From Choristoneura fumiferana (Eukaryota > Arthropoda > Insecta > Lepidoptera > Tortricidae), in the NCBI RefSeq assembly GCF_025370935.1, contig NC_133496.1, positions 9,424,382 through 9,488,381 on the forward strand: a stretch of 64,000 nt of DNA, in the 5' to 3' direction. The translations under genes and the position numbers were made by a program. Below are positions 54,406 through 64,000 of the stretch, one piece after another (positions within the stretch are counted from its first letter, which is position 1; each line of letters begins with the position of its first letter). Under the pieces are notes generated by a model, which saw nothing but the letters and a program-made list of their open reading frames with translations, was not told where the DNA came from and made no database searches.

Positions 54406-55671
54406 TTGTACGAAGAGTTAGGCTGCGTGATGTGGGGTCACCGGGTGGTGATACCGGGGCCATGCAGAGATAAAGTAGTAAGAATCTTACACGAGCCCCA
54501 TATGGGAATAGTTAAAACAAAAGCTCTAGCCCGGAGTTACGTGTGGTGGCCGGGAATAGACGAAGCGGTGGAGGCGACGTGCCGCGCCTGCGCGACGTGC
54601 GCGGCGCTGGCCAGCGCACCGCCGGCGCACGCGCCGCGCTGCTGGCCGTGGCCGGCCCGTCCCTGGGCGCGCCTGCACATTGATTTTTTGGGGCCTATTT
54701 ACGGCAAAACTTATTTAGTTGTGGTCGATGCCATGTCTAAATGGGTTGAAGTATTCCCAGTTCCGAGTACCGCTGCCGGTTACACCATCGACAAACTGAG
54801 TGAGTTGTGGGCTAGGTGGGGGTTGCCGAGACAAATAGTAAGCGATAACGGACCACCATTCACGAGTAAGGAATTCCAAAGCTTCCTAGAAATGGACGGA
54901 ATTTAACATATTTTCACAGCCCCATATCACCCAGCTTCGAATGGTGCCGCAGAAAATTCGGTCCGTACAATTAAATTAGTAATTAAGAAAGCCATAATTG
55001 AAAACAACGAAATTCAAAAGGCAATAAACAATTTTCTACTATATTATAGGAACACTGAGCACTGCTCCACGGGCGAAAGCCCAGCAAGGTTGCTCATGGG
55101 TAGGCAGTTACGGACGCGGTTATATATTTTGAAACCCAGTATAGAATCCCGAGTTTTAAAGAGCCAGCGGCGTCAGATGGACGCCGCAGGGGGCTCAGAT
55201 AGGAAGCTAAGAGTAGGTGATGACGTGTGGTATCGTCAGTATTTAAAAGGGGAGAAATGGCAACCCGGTAAGGTTACTAAGTCACTAGGAAGTACAGATT
55301 ACGATGTAATTAACGCGGAGGGGAAAGAAATTCACCGACACATTGACCAATTAAGACGCAGGTCCGGAAGTTCGGTTGTTTGTCCAATGCGTATAAATGA
55401 AATACCGAACAAGCGCGAAGGGTCGAAGTCTCCTAAACTAAGGGGTAACGGTGGGTCGGAGTTGTCAACGGGCCGTTCGCCATCACCCTTGGCGACGTCG
55501 CCGGCGCGGAGTGTGACCGAAGGGGAGGCGGAGGGCGAGCGTTTCTGCACTCCCGAAAAAGAGTTCGTGGGCGCGGAAACACCGACGCCGCCACCACTGC
55601 CTGACCCGGTACCGACCCGATCACGTCCCGTTCGGCAATGTCGAAATATAAAGCCACATTACAAAATATAG
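54406..55671 (+). pseudogene. Ty3/gypsy integrase, interrupted by a stop
   Basis: Frame holds the zinc-binding HHCC region (ILHEPHMGIV... CRACATC) and the catalytic core with Asp in HIDFLGP and in VSDNGPPFTSKEF. A TAA at 54904-54906 interrupts, and the same frame continues with HPASNGAAEN, carrying the third catalytic residue (Glu), and a C-terminal domain to 55671. The N-terminus is split from the preceding pol frame near 54380. Non-functional as assembled. Confidence 0.88.
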
Positions 55672-55728
55672 GTATAAGTAGTAACTAATAGATTGTCAAT
55701 ATATATGTATTAATTAAGTGTAGAGGAG

Positions 55729-55874
55729 TGTGATGTAGGTAGTTTGGCGTCACGTGACTTGTGTCACTTACACTTACTTAGTTCGGAATAAACTGTCCAA
55801 CGGTCTTTAAGTGTTTCCTTGCTGTACATTCCCGAATTACCCAGGAGTTCTCCCAGATTGCTGAATACATCACA
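55729..55874 (+). repeat. 3' LTR of Ty3/gypsy element
   Basis: 146 bp, nearly identical to the 5' LTR except for a small insertion/substitution block (TTACACTTACTTAGTTCGG) and a few substitutions. A short purine tract (TAGAGGAG) precedes it. Confidence 0.93.
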
Positions 55875-55879
55875 CTATG

Positions 55880-56065
55880 GATGCTAGACAACGGATGGAC
55901 ATACATTATTATAGATAAATACTAAAATACATACAAACATCGTACGTATGTACTTACAAACATTCGTATTCATCATACAAATATTTGTCCGTCACGGGGA
56001 TCGATCCCCGCAACCGCTAGCTTCGTAGTCAGGGTCACTAACAACTTAGCTATCTGGTCGAATAG
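55880..56065 (-). mobile_element. SINE, tRNA-like head and part of body (remainder at 51291-51310 and 38560-38603)
   Basis: The minus strand begins with a tRNA-like head: GATAGCTAAGTTGTTAGTG (A-box-like) and GCGGGGATCGATCCCCG (B-box-like). It continues with a body whose end is found beyond the gypsy and 12.7-kb insertions. The unbroken equivalent is at 10035-10110. Confidence 0.75.
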
Positions 56066-56094
56066 CTGATATTTTGCATTGTTAAATTAATTAT

Positions 56095-56230
56095 ATTGTA
56101 AATACAAACTGAAATATAGATGCACAGAAAAACCAGAAAAATAAGACCATCACTGGGTATCGAACCCAGGTCCTCGGTATTCCGTACCGCGTGCTATACC
56201 GCTACACCACTGATGGTCAACGGTACCGAC
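56095..56230. mobile_element. tRNA-like fold-back family, copy 2
   Basis: Shares AAATACAAACTGAAATATAG, GATGCACAGAAAAACCAG and the tRNA-like core with 9785-9975; the minus strand shows GTAGCGGTATAGCACG and GGGTTCGATACCC. The right arm is strongly diverged. Confidence 0.7.
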
Positions 56231-56400
56231 ACGAATTTCCCCTATGCACCTCATATCTCAGCTTGTTTGTTTCTTATATAGCCACTTAAGCAGTGACGCT
56301 AGCGACATCTATGCCGTAGCCCTCATCGAGAAACTTTTTCGGCACTCCATTGGAACTAACCGCTCACCCGGACAAGAGATATCGTTACTAAGCAATCAAA

Positions 56401-56589
56401 TTAAGATTGGTTTTTTGGAATCTTTTTGTATTTTTTATTTCAATTCCAAATTTTTACTTTACGGTCATCCCGTAAAACCTAAATTGAAACAATTTTTTTT
56501 CAATTTAGGTTTTACGGGATGACCGTAAAAGTAAAAACTTGGAATTGAAATAAAAAAAATACAAAATGATTCCAAAAAAACAATCTTAA
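56401..56589. mobile_element. Near-perfect 189-bp fold-back
   Basis: Two arms of about 93 bp with almost no loop, centred near 56495 (CCTAAATTGAAACAA facing its complement). Carries TTTACGGTCATCCCGTAAAA, related to half-copies at 9977 and 10155. Confidence 0.9.
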
Positions 56590-56654
56590 TTATATTGTAT
56601 TTGTAATGTAGGTAGTTGTGATTTGAATAATGCTTTAGCGAAACTTAAAAGTAA

Positions 56655-57229
56655 GGCCCAGCACACACGGTGAAACGCAACTGCAACAAAACCCTTTTCA
56701 AATTATTGGTTTGAAACCAGTTTCAATCAGTTTCGATAAAATCATTTCCGTTATGAGAACAGACGTCTACAAAATGTCTAGTTCAAGTGATGAAGAAGAT
56801 GTGGTTCTTTATTTGTATCTTCGACAAAGGTGGCGTAAACAAAGAAGTGTGGATACTTACGACCATATACATTGAGAAGAATATCAACTGCCGAATGTTT
56901 GCGGCTGTCAAAGAATTGCAAGAAACTGATAGAAAATTCATGGATGTTATCGTATGAGCATAAGTCGACTTCCAACGCAAATTTAATGTTTTATCATAGT
57001 CGTCAGTCATTTTATTGCATCGAAAAAGACGCCAAGCCGATGAAACGCAAACACGAGTTTCCTACACGCCGGTTTCAATACGACTGATTTGCAATGCGTT
57101 TCAAACTGGTTGCGTCATGTGTGGATCTCTCTCAAAGGAGTATATGGCATAAACTCAAATGAAACGCAAAAGTAACTAGAAGTTGCAGTTTCGTTGCAGT
57201 TCTTTGCGTTTCACCATGTGTGCTGGGCC
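56655..57229. mobile_element. PIF/Harbinger deletion derivative, 575 bp
   Basis: Inverted ends GGCCCAGCACACACGGTGAA and its near-complement, flanked by TAA (56652-56654 and 57230-57232). Inside, plus-strand frames give MSSSSDEEDVVLYLYLRQRW followed after damage by AAVKELQETDRKFMDVI, which resemble the N-terminus of a PIF/Harbinger transposase. The catalytic DDE region is absent. Confidence 0.8.
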
Positions 57230-57263
57230 TAAGTCTCACATTTGATTATAACGAACAATGAGG

Positions 57264-57530
57264 TTAAACTAAAATTATAATTAAGGTCCGCCCGGATTGC
57301 TACCACCATCTCGCTCGCTAATCCTGCCGTGAAGCAGCAGTGCTTGCACTGTTGTGTTTCGGCGTGGAGAGTAAGACAGCCGGTGAAACTACTGGCACGT
57401 GAGGTATCCCATCTTAGGCCTCTAGGTTGGCAACGCGTCTGCAATACCCCTAGTGTTGCAGATGTTTATGGGCGGTGGTGATCTCTTACCATCAGGAGAC
57501 CCACTTGCTCGTTTGACAACCAAAATAAAA
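57264..57530 (-). mobile_element. Dispersed lepidopteran repeat, copy 2
   Basis: Inverted relative to 37070-37345 with the same GCAAGCACTGCTGCTTCACG and GAGCAAGTGGGTCTCCTGAT segments; ends in an A/T-rich tail. Confidence 0.8.
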
Positions 57531-57764
57531 AAATAAAAAATAAAATAAAAATAATAATAACAGTAATAGTAACTTCGTTTTTGACATCTCTAGAGTTAAG
57601 ATCTCTAATAAATTATGAACATGAAATGTACAATCTACAATCCTCTCGAATCGTACCCTTTCGTACCCTTGCTGTAGGTGTAAGTAAGTATAACGTTCCA
57701 AGCAGAGTTAACAATTATGTGACCAATTAATGTAAAAAAAAAAACCTAATTTCACAAAACTTAC

Positions 57765-57930
57765 TGCCTCCGATGAATTTATAGGCGTGTCCTATAAAAG
57801 GTAAAGCTGCTTTATCACTTGGAACCTGAGCTGCCAGTGCCAGAAGCCTTTGCCTTTTCTTCGATACATGAAACTTTAAAACGTTCAAACCCCACATTGC
57901 AACAGCTAGGAGTAATATAAGGAATAACAT
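57765..57930 (-). CDS. Cytochrome P450 (CYP4-clan-like), first coding exon only
   Basis: ATG at 57930, donor GTAAGT starting at 57764. Encodes about 55 residues: an N-terminal membrane anchor (MLFLILLLAVAMWGLNVLKF), basic stop-transfer KKRQR, then AAQVPSDKAALPFIGHAYKF, the proline-rich hinge of microsomal P450s. P450s oxidise small lipophilic substrates at the endoplasmic reticulum. No exon with the I-helix, ExxR or haem-binding Cys motif is visible elsewhere on the minus strand, so the rest lies outside the window or the exon is an orphan duplicate. Confidence 0.7.
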
Positions 57931-58479
57931 GTTAGCGTAAGTTTTCAGAAACAAACTACTGAATACATAAAAAATTTGACCCTTATATACTTATGGTTAC
58001 GTAATTTTAATGACGGGTGTCATACCAGATTTGTAGGTAATCGTCGCTCGGCAGGCAAAAGTGCTAAAGCGACACTTCTTCAACTTTACAGGAGAGCGAT
58101 TTAAAGTTTTTTTTTTTACGAAAAGAAATCATTACTAATTATCCAAACGGCCAATTTTGTAATTTCCAGGAATGTATGACACACAATTTAAAAATCTATA
58201 AATAGTTTTTAATAATTCGTAGCAAAATCCACTGATTTGAGAGATAAGTTTCGCTTTAGTAAGTTGTTCCCTTGTCATCAAGCAATTTTTTTTTGTAATG
58301 CTGATTTATCAAAATATTCCAAAATACTAAACCAAAATTATGATGGTAAATAAATTATATTAATCATCTAGTTATTCTAAAGTTTCAATAACTTAACGTT
58401 AATTGTTACTAACAGTAGACTTTTCTTAATGTTATAAGGTAAGTACCTAATCACAAAACACTTCTAATTTAATTTACAT

Positions 58480-59277
58480 TAACAATATTAAAGACTTACA
58501 ACTCCATGACCAACTTACCTTGTATGCAGATGATACCTGCCTTTTTTATCTCGAAAAATCCATATCTGACGCTATTTCAAAAGTACCTACAACAAGATCT
58601 TAATCTACTTCATGAATGGTTCCAATACAATCTTCTCACTATAAATGCTGATAAAACTTTATTTATAATCTTCAAAGCCAAAAATAAACCCATGAGCAAC
58701 TCCATTAACGCTGGACGGGCAAGAGCTGAAAGAGAGTACAGAGGAAAAATATCTGGGCTTAATTGTTGATAGTGGACTGACTTGGAAGCCACATATTGAG
58801 CACATTCGAACCAAGCTGTCTTCCCTTATAGGTTCTGTACGAAGAACTGCTTGCTGTTTCCCACGACAGGTTGCTTTCCTAATATATAACTCACTAGTCA
58901 AACCACATCTTCAATACCTCATCGAAATCTGGGGCAGTGCAGCCAAAACCAACGTATCAGACCTTCAAATCAGTCAAAATAAAAATTGTTAAAATCCTTT
59001 TCCACTATGACTAACCCACCCCTACGGAAAAAAATTATAAAGGTACCCAGCTCTTGTCGGTCAAACAATTTATACTTATAATATGGTGTATCTTAATTCG
59101 TAGAATACTAAACAAAGACATTAATTCACAAATTAAATTAAAACATAAAAGTGATATCGCAAATTACCGAAATAGAAATGCTGACCACTTACTAGTATCA
59201 AAATCACGAACCAACTACGGTAGAAAGACGATCACAAGTGAAAGGGTACAGCTTTACAACAAGTTGCCAAATTTTTA
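58480..59277 (+). pseudogene. Jockey/CR1-type LINE ORF2 fragment
   Basis: In three frames: YADDTC-like remnant, LQQDLNLLHEWFQYNLLTIN then ADKT, LGLIVDSGLTWKPHIEHIR, a segment ending LVKPHLQYLIEIWGSAA, and near the end HKSDIANYRNRNADHLLVSK with KSRTNYGRKTITSERVQLYN. This is the order of the thumb and post-RT region of such LINEs, broken by several indels. Confidence 0.75.
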
Positions 59278-59329
59278 AAAAAATATCTAATCAAATAATT
59301 CATTTAAAATTCACCTGAAAAATATATAT

Positions 59330-59740
59330 TCACCATCATCATCATCTCAGCCGTAGGACGTCCACTGTTGGACATAGGCCTCCCCCACAGACCTCCAGTT
59401 GCTTCGGCTGGCAGCGGCCTGCATTCACCGTGAACCTGCGGCTTTAACCAGGTCATCCGTCCATCTTGATGGTGGATGTCCTACGCTGCGCTTGCCGATC
59501 CGCGGCCTCCACTCGAGAACTTTTCGGCCCCAACGGCCATCCGCTCTCCGTGCTATATGGCCCGCCCATTGCCACTTCAACGAGGTGATTCGCTTGGCTA
59601 TGTCGGTGACCCTTGTTCTTCTACGTATCTCCTCATTTCTGATTCGGTCCCGTAGAGAAACCCCAAGCATAGCTCTCTCCATAGCTCGCTGAGCAACTCT
59701 GAGCTGAGATCCATATGTCATCACTGGACAATGATGTAGT
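59330..59740 (-). pseudogene. RTE-type LINE ORF2 C-terminus with (GAT)n tail
   Basis: Frame 59425-59724 reads YGSQLRVAQRAMERAMLGVS, DIAKRITSLKWQWAGHIARR, KVLEWRPRIGKRSVGHPPSR and WTDDL, the RTE-type C-terminal signature. The 3' end carries the common AGGCCTATGTCCAACAGTGG tail and GATGATGATG (59335-59345). The N-terminal enzyme domains are missing. Confidence 0.8.
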
Positions 59741-59744
59741 GTTC

Positions 59745-61430
59745 ACTTTGAAACACAGACAGACAGATGGACGCATCGACAGACGGACGGACGGATGGGC
59801 CGTCGGAAAGATACACAGACAGACTCACATACGCTAAAATTAACAACCTGTGTCACTCCTAACAAAGACTTATTTTCTTGTCTCTTCTCTTGTCATGCTG
59901 TTTGTTGTCTTACTTGTTAAGATGCATCAAGGCCTTGTTGCATAGCGTGCGAAAGAAATGACCATACATACGCTCCAAAACCATAACCCTTGCCGTTTCT
60001 CACACTTATAAATAAAATAAAAAATCTTGAATCACTTCATAATAGAGTACATACTATACATACTCGTACATATGCAGACAGACGGAGGGAAGCGACTTAC
60101 TTCTATGGAGTGAAAATGTTCATGAAATTCTTACAGCCCTGCCTCTGGTGTTCTTGTAACAAATCATTAATGTTTCTTACAAAAATGATACAATAAACAT
60201 ACCCGTGTATCCAATTACATATTTTTTTCATCATCAAATCGTACATACATAAATAGTTTAAGAGTTGCACTCTTGCTAAATTCATCTCGTCCGCCAACTT
60301 TTTGACTTTCTTGATTTGTGTTCAAACCATATTCAAATATAATTGTTGTTGTTTCTTTAAAAAAAAATATGGCTCTGTCCATCGGAGGACAATTTTGCCA
60401 GTGTCTAGTAGTTTTTGCCGTTGTACGGTAAAAAAATTCTAGAAAACGAAATATGAGAGGTGATGGTGGATGCTCAAATATTTCTTCCTCTTAATGGCGG
60501 CCATAAGGCTTGGGCCAATGTCAGTTAAATTAAAGATAAATATATTCTTCTTATGCACGTTGTACGGTGATTGTAGTTTTTGCAACTTGATAGCAAAATT
60601 CCAGAAACCACGCGGAGACGACTTGCGCATTAAAAAATGTCAGACACGAGAGCAATATAGAATTTTGTGATCACTGTTCACTGTTCAGGTTAATTGCCGC
60701 ATAAAACACTATCAAAATTATACTTCAACTAGCCAAAGAAGCAGAAATACCAAAATTAGATATCGTCTACATCCGCCATGTTCGAATGCTACAAATCGAA
60801 TCCATGCTCAAATATAATTGCTTTTGAATATCAATCTGATTGACTTGACATTGTGACAAAAATGTATTATAATGACATTTAAATTTCACTTATCTAGCCA
60901 GTAATAATAATAAAAAGGTGGTACAAAAAACTATTTCGACTGTGTAAACCTTTTTATTCTCTGAGCCTAGATTTAGCGGCCGTAAAAAGCCGTGATATGT
61001 AGGAATTTATTTGAGCCCCACTGTAAAACTTGATATTCATACATACACATGCAACGTATGTTGAATGTAGACCTTATTTTTTAACTAATTAGTTTAGTGA
61101 TTATATCTAGCACCTTTTATTGCGAGAATAAATATGCTTTATATAAATTAGTGGCGCTACTGTCTACGTAAGTGTAAATAACTAATATCTGTTCAGAATT
61201 GTCCACGTGTCCTAGCTCGAAGCACCGCATTATAATGTATGTAAAGTATGCAAACTTATAATTTTTGCCGAGGACTGGGTCTGTTACTTGAATAATTATT
61301 ATTTTAAATGACAATTTTAAAAGAAACTTATTTGTTTTTCGTCATACTTACAGTTTGTGTCCTTGCATTTATCAGAAAATAATAGTTTAGGCGTTTCAAC
61401 TTCCGAAAAAAAACAATTTAAAAACAAAAA
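59745..61430. other. Gene-free AT-rich stretch
   Basis: I see no supported gene. Contains a CAGA/GACG-type microsatellite near 59750-59800. Confidence 0.5.
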
Positions 61431-61432
61431 AA

Positions 61433-61772
61433 TTAAATACTAGACTCAGAGACTTGAACTTGATCTCTCAGTGATCTCATGGCACTGACGCACGCACCCA
61501 TATAAGATGTCACTACATGCTCGCTGCGAACACTGCCAGTTGTACTCATACAATGGTAAAATGCATCAAAATTTACTGCATAACGCTGCACTTTTGATGC
61601 AATAAAGTTACTTTTTTTTTTGGATTTTGCTTGAAGAGCATATCCATAATTTACTATTCTCAAAAAATCCTCTAAGAAAACATGTCCGTGGAAGCTATGC
61701 GCGTTGTCCGTAGGTTTGTATGGAAGAGCAACCCCCTTAATATGATATAATATCAAGTGATATACTTTGTTT
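61433..61772 (-). CDS. Unrecognised open frame, possible terminal exon
   Basis: A 107-codon open frame without a clear ATG, preceded by an acceptor-like TATTTTAG (AG at 61774-61773). Contains NAHSFHGHVFLEDFLRIVNY and YAVNFDAFYHCMSTTGSV and ends at a TAG. The composition looks protein-like, but I know no matching family, and chance is possible. Confidence 0.2.
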
Positions 61773-61859
61773 CTAAAATACTTGGTAAAGTTTAAAATTT
61801 TAAAACCAGAAAATTAGGTGTTTTATTTTTGTATTGCAAAGCTTTACTTCAAAATTTTT

Positions 61860-61972
61860 GCGAGCGAGCGAAGCGAGCGAGCAAGACGGTTCGGAGCAGA
61901 AGCGACTTGAATAGTTTAGGTTCAGAAGGGTAAGGCGCCTTAGCCTTCGATGTTAGGTTTTTTTTATAGCAG
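61860..61972 (+). repeat. Hairpin-rich conserved core, copy 4 (hairpin loop deleted)
   Basis: Same module as 31822-31963, but the GC-rich hairpin is reduced to AAGGCGCCTTAGCC. Flanked on the right by AT-rich DNA with its own repeated words (GAGCGTTATG, CATTATA). Confidence 0.75.
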
Positions 61973-62399
61973 CGAGGAAACCTTAAAAGTAAAATATATA
62001 TTTTTTATTTATATTTATGAGCGTTATGTTTTCCGTTGTTAGATTAAATGAATGTTATATGTTTTTGGTTGTTAGAGGCTTCAAACATTATATAATTTGA
62101 TCGTTATACTCAATGTATTTTACTCATTATACATAATTAAATTATATATTTTATCACTATATATTATGAGCATTATAGCAAAAGTATGTTATATTTAAAA
62201 AAATATAGAAAGTGAAGTTATACGTAATGAATATTAGGTATATGTTTTGTTTTTATATATTCTATTACTTACTTTTTTAAGTTGTCATATTGCACGAAAC
62301 AAAAAAACTAAACTAAAACTCCAAACGCATTATTGGCATTTTTAGATTATAAACAAAAAAAAAACTCCCTTATTTTGCTGTCAATCCTCTATTGCTTAA

Positions 62400-62670
62400 A
62401 ATAATTTGTACTAGCTATTGCCTGTGACTCCACGGCCACAGCTGCCTGTGTGTTGCCGTCCACGTAAGATTCGTTCATCGCTATCCCGCGGGAACTATGC
62501 AGATTTCCGGGATAAAAACTTTCCAATGTCTTTCCCTGGGCGGGACTTAAACTATTTGTATACCGAATTTCATCTAAATCGGTTGGGCAGTTTTGACGTG
62601 ATGAGGTACAGACTTACAAACTGTCGCATTTATTGTATTAGTGGAATTAAACCAAGCTATAAACTGTCTG
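62400..62670 (+). mobile_element. RTE-like LINE 3' tail fragment
   Basis: Shows CTATCCCGCGGGAACTATGC, GGGATAAAAACTTTCC and CCGAATTTCATCTAAATCGG then GTTGGGCAGTTTTGACGTGA, the same 3' family as 23440-24192. Confidence 0.65.
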
Positions 62671-62679
62671 TGTGTTAAA

Positions 62680-64000
62680 TGTTATCCAAATTCGCTAATT
62701 CAATTTGCCGTGGAATAGCAAACAGACATTTTTTTATTTTATATTTTTTTATTTTATTTGTATTTATTTATATTATTACTAGAGTTATTAAACAGTGCTT
62801 GTATTATGATTTATTCTGTGACATTGCTTGCAATTGTCATCTACACCTACCGACCCACATTTTGTTTTGTTTCTGTTTCATTAATATTCATTGCAATAAT
62901 ACCTTACGTAGGTACGACCGAATTATGACCCACACCTGGAGGTCGATTTAATGCATGATAATTTTTTTGTGTCAGTGCAAGCAAGCCACTAGAATTACTT
63001 GCTCCAGATTTCACGTGTAAGGTCAATGTGGCCAAGACCGGCATACTTCATTTTTTTTTTACCTCGGAGTGATCTAGCTGCGTTAATTATTCACCTGCGT
63101 TAACACTTGTACTTGCATACGATGAAGAATTTCATAAATAATAGTTAAGCTATAGAGATAGATCATTTTATTCACAAATGAAGCAAAAAAATATATTTTT
63201 CTAAAATTCGGCGAGTAGACGGACTTCCCGTGTAGTTTAAGGTAAGTCCGTCTAGTAATGATATCGGCCATACTATGGGTCCTTATATGTAAGTATGCGA
63301 ATCCTCAAAAAAAATGAAACAAGACAATGAAAAGTGTACTTTAAACGTGTTAACATAAGGCTTAGATTCGGAATAAACACAATTTTTCTTATTCAAAGGC
63401 AAGTCAAATTACGTAAATGGGGTGGTAAACCTTTTTTGGCAAAAAATATATAATAAGTACTTACTTATTTATAAGGTTTCCCAAATAAAGGATCAATTGA
63501 AATTATAAAATGTATTTTAATAGTTTAATTTTTAATTTACTGAGATCAAAGAGGGTCACCTAGCACTGATAGTGCAAGCTTTGCTTAGTTTGGGGCTAAT
63601 ATTTATTTGATTATTTATTTATTTGATAGGTATTTTTAATTTATATTTTCGGTGACATAGTGCCACAGCATAGTGCTGAGGGTGAGGGACACATTTCCGT
63701 ACTAGTTTCAAGATCAAAATGCCTTATGAAATCCTAATAATATTGAAATCGTAAAAACAGTTGGTAACTTCTGATTCAAGGGAAGTCCGGCCGGCATATG
63801 ACGGACTTGCCTTGTACATAGTAGACGGACTTTCCAACTTAACGAAATTTTATTGTGATAAATGATGGTACGTATAATTACAAAAGTAAGCCATTTTCTG
63901 ATAAATTAAACACAGAATAAACTTAACTGGTTCTTATATTACTTCTGTAGTTACTTTCTGGTGCAAAATCTTGTCACGAACTATTTTTAACAATTTTGTT
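62680..64000. other. Gene-free AT-rich end of window
   Basis: No supported gene. The words AGACGGACTT/AAGTCCGTC recur near 63222, 63245, 63783 and 63830 in both orientations. Confidence 0.5.

Larger units (their letters stand above)
51311..55874 (+). mobile_element. Ty3/gypsy LTR retrotransposon, 4.56 kb, defective
   Basis: Complete structure: two short LTRs, gag, pol (protease, reverse transcriptase, RNase H, integrase) and a 5-bp CTATG target duplication, with no envelope gene. Lesions seen: frame changes in the gag zinc-knuckle region (about 52260) and at the start of integrase (about 54380), and an in-frame TAA at 54904. Inserted in the SINE already split by the 12.7-kb element. Confidence 0.93.

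Noticed and set aside
51311..55874. Endogenous retrovirus with envelope
   Set aside because: No envelope frame between integrase and the 3' LTR; it is a plain Ty3/gypsy retrotransposon.

Overview
The window is a eukaryotic, insect-type genomic region, most likely from a moth or butterfly. The evidence is (CCTAA)5/(TTAGG) telomeric repeat next to TRAS/SART-type telomere LINEs, lepidopteran-style tRNA-derived SINE heads, LINE tails ending in (GAT)n, an AT-rich background, GT-AG split genes and a CYP4-clan P450 first exon. Most of the 64 kb is transposon. The species cannot be named from sequence alone. Two assembly gaps are present (22543-22642, exactly 100 N, and 24525-24997).

Left part (1-9.1 kb) is telomere-like. 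The 3' end of one LINE (poly(A) 243-273) meets five CCTAA units, and a nearly full-length SART-like LINE lies on the other side in the opposite direction (ORF1 3827-5917, ORF2 649-3826 with one frameshift). Then come a CCTAA-to-TTAGG inversion point, a 21-bp palindromic minisatellite (about 35 copies) and long degenerate TTAGG-like repeats. 9.1-13.4 kb is intergenic with SINE, fold-back and LINE debris.

Host gene 1 (13.7-22.5 kb, plus strand) encodes a secreted or membrane CUB/LDLa protein similar in layout to insect Culd proteins. I can place eight exons with consensus splice sites, including a 9-nt first coding exon in a CpG-rich leader. Several reading-frame breaks lie in very GC-rich exons, probably assembly errors. 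The gene runs into the first gap.

23-38.6 kb is transposon mosaic: LINE tails, fold-back MITEs, a hAT-like 979-bp element with an 8-bp target duplication, a conserved hairpin-rich core in four copies, and a CR1/Jockey-type LINE (33.2-36.5 kb).

38604-51290 is the most interesting object: a 12.7-kb element with CACTGAGAAAAAT inverted termini, a TA target duplication confirmed by an unoccupied related SINE copy in the same window, different satellite arrays just inside each end, and a spliced minus-strand gene inside it that starts with a SAM domain. Twenty bases beyond its right end, in the same SINE, sits a Ty3/gypsy LTR retrotransposon (51311-55874) with a CTATG duplication and inactivating lesions.

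55.9-64 kb holds the rest of the split SINE, a PIF/Harbinger derivative, fold-backs, a single P450 first exon (57765-57930, minus), LINE fragments and unannotated AT-rich DNA.
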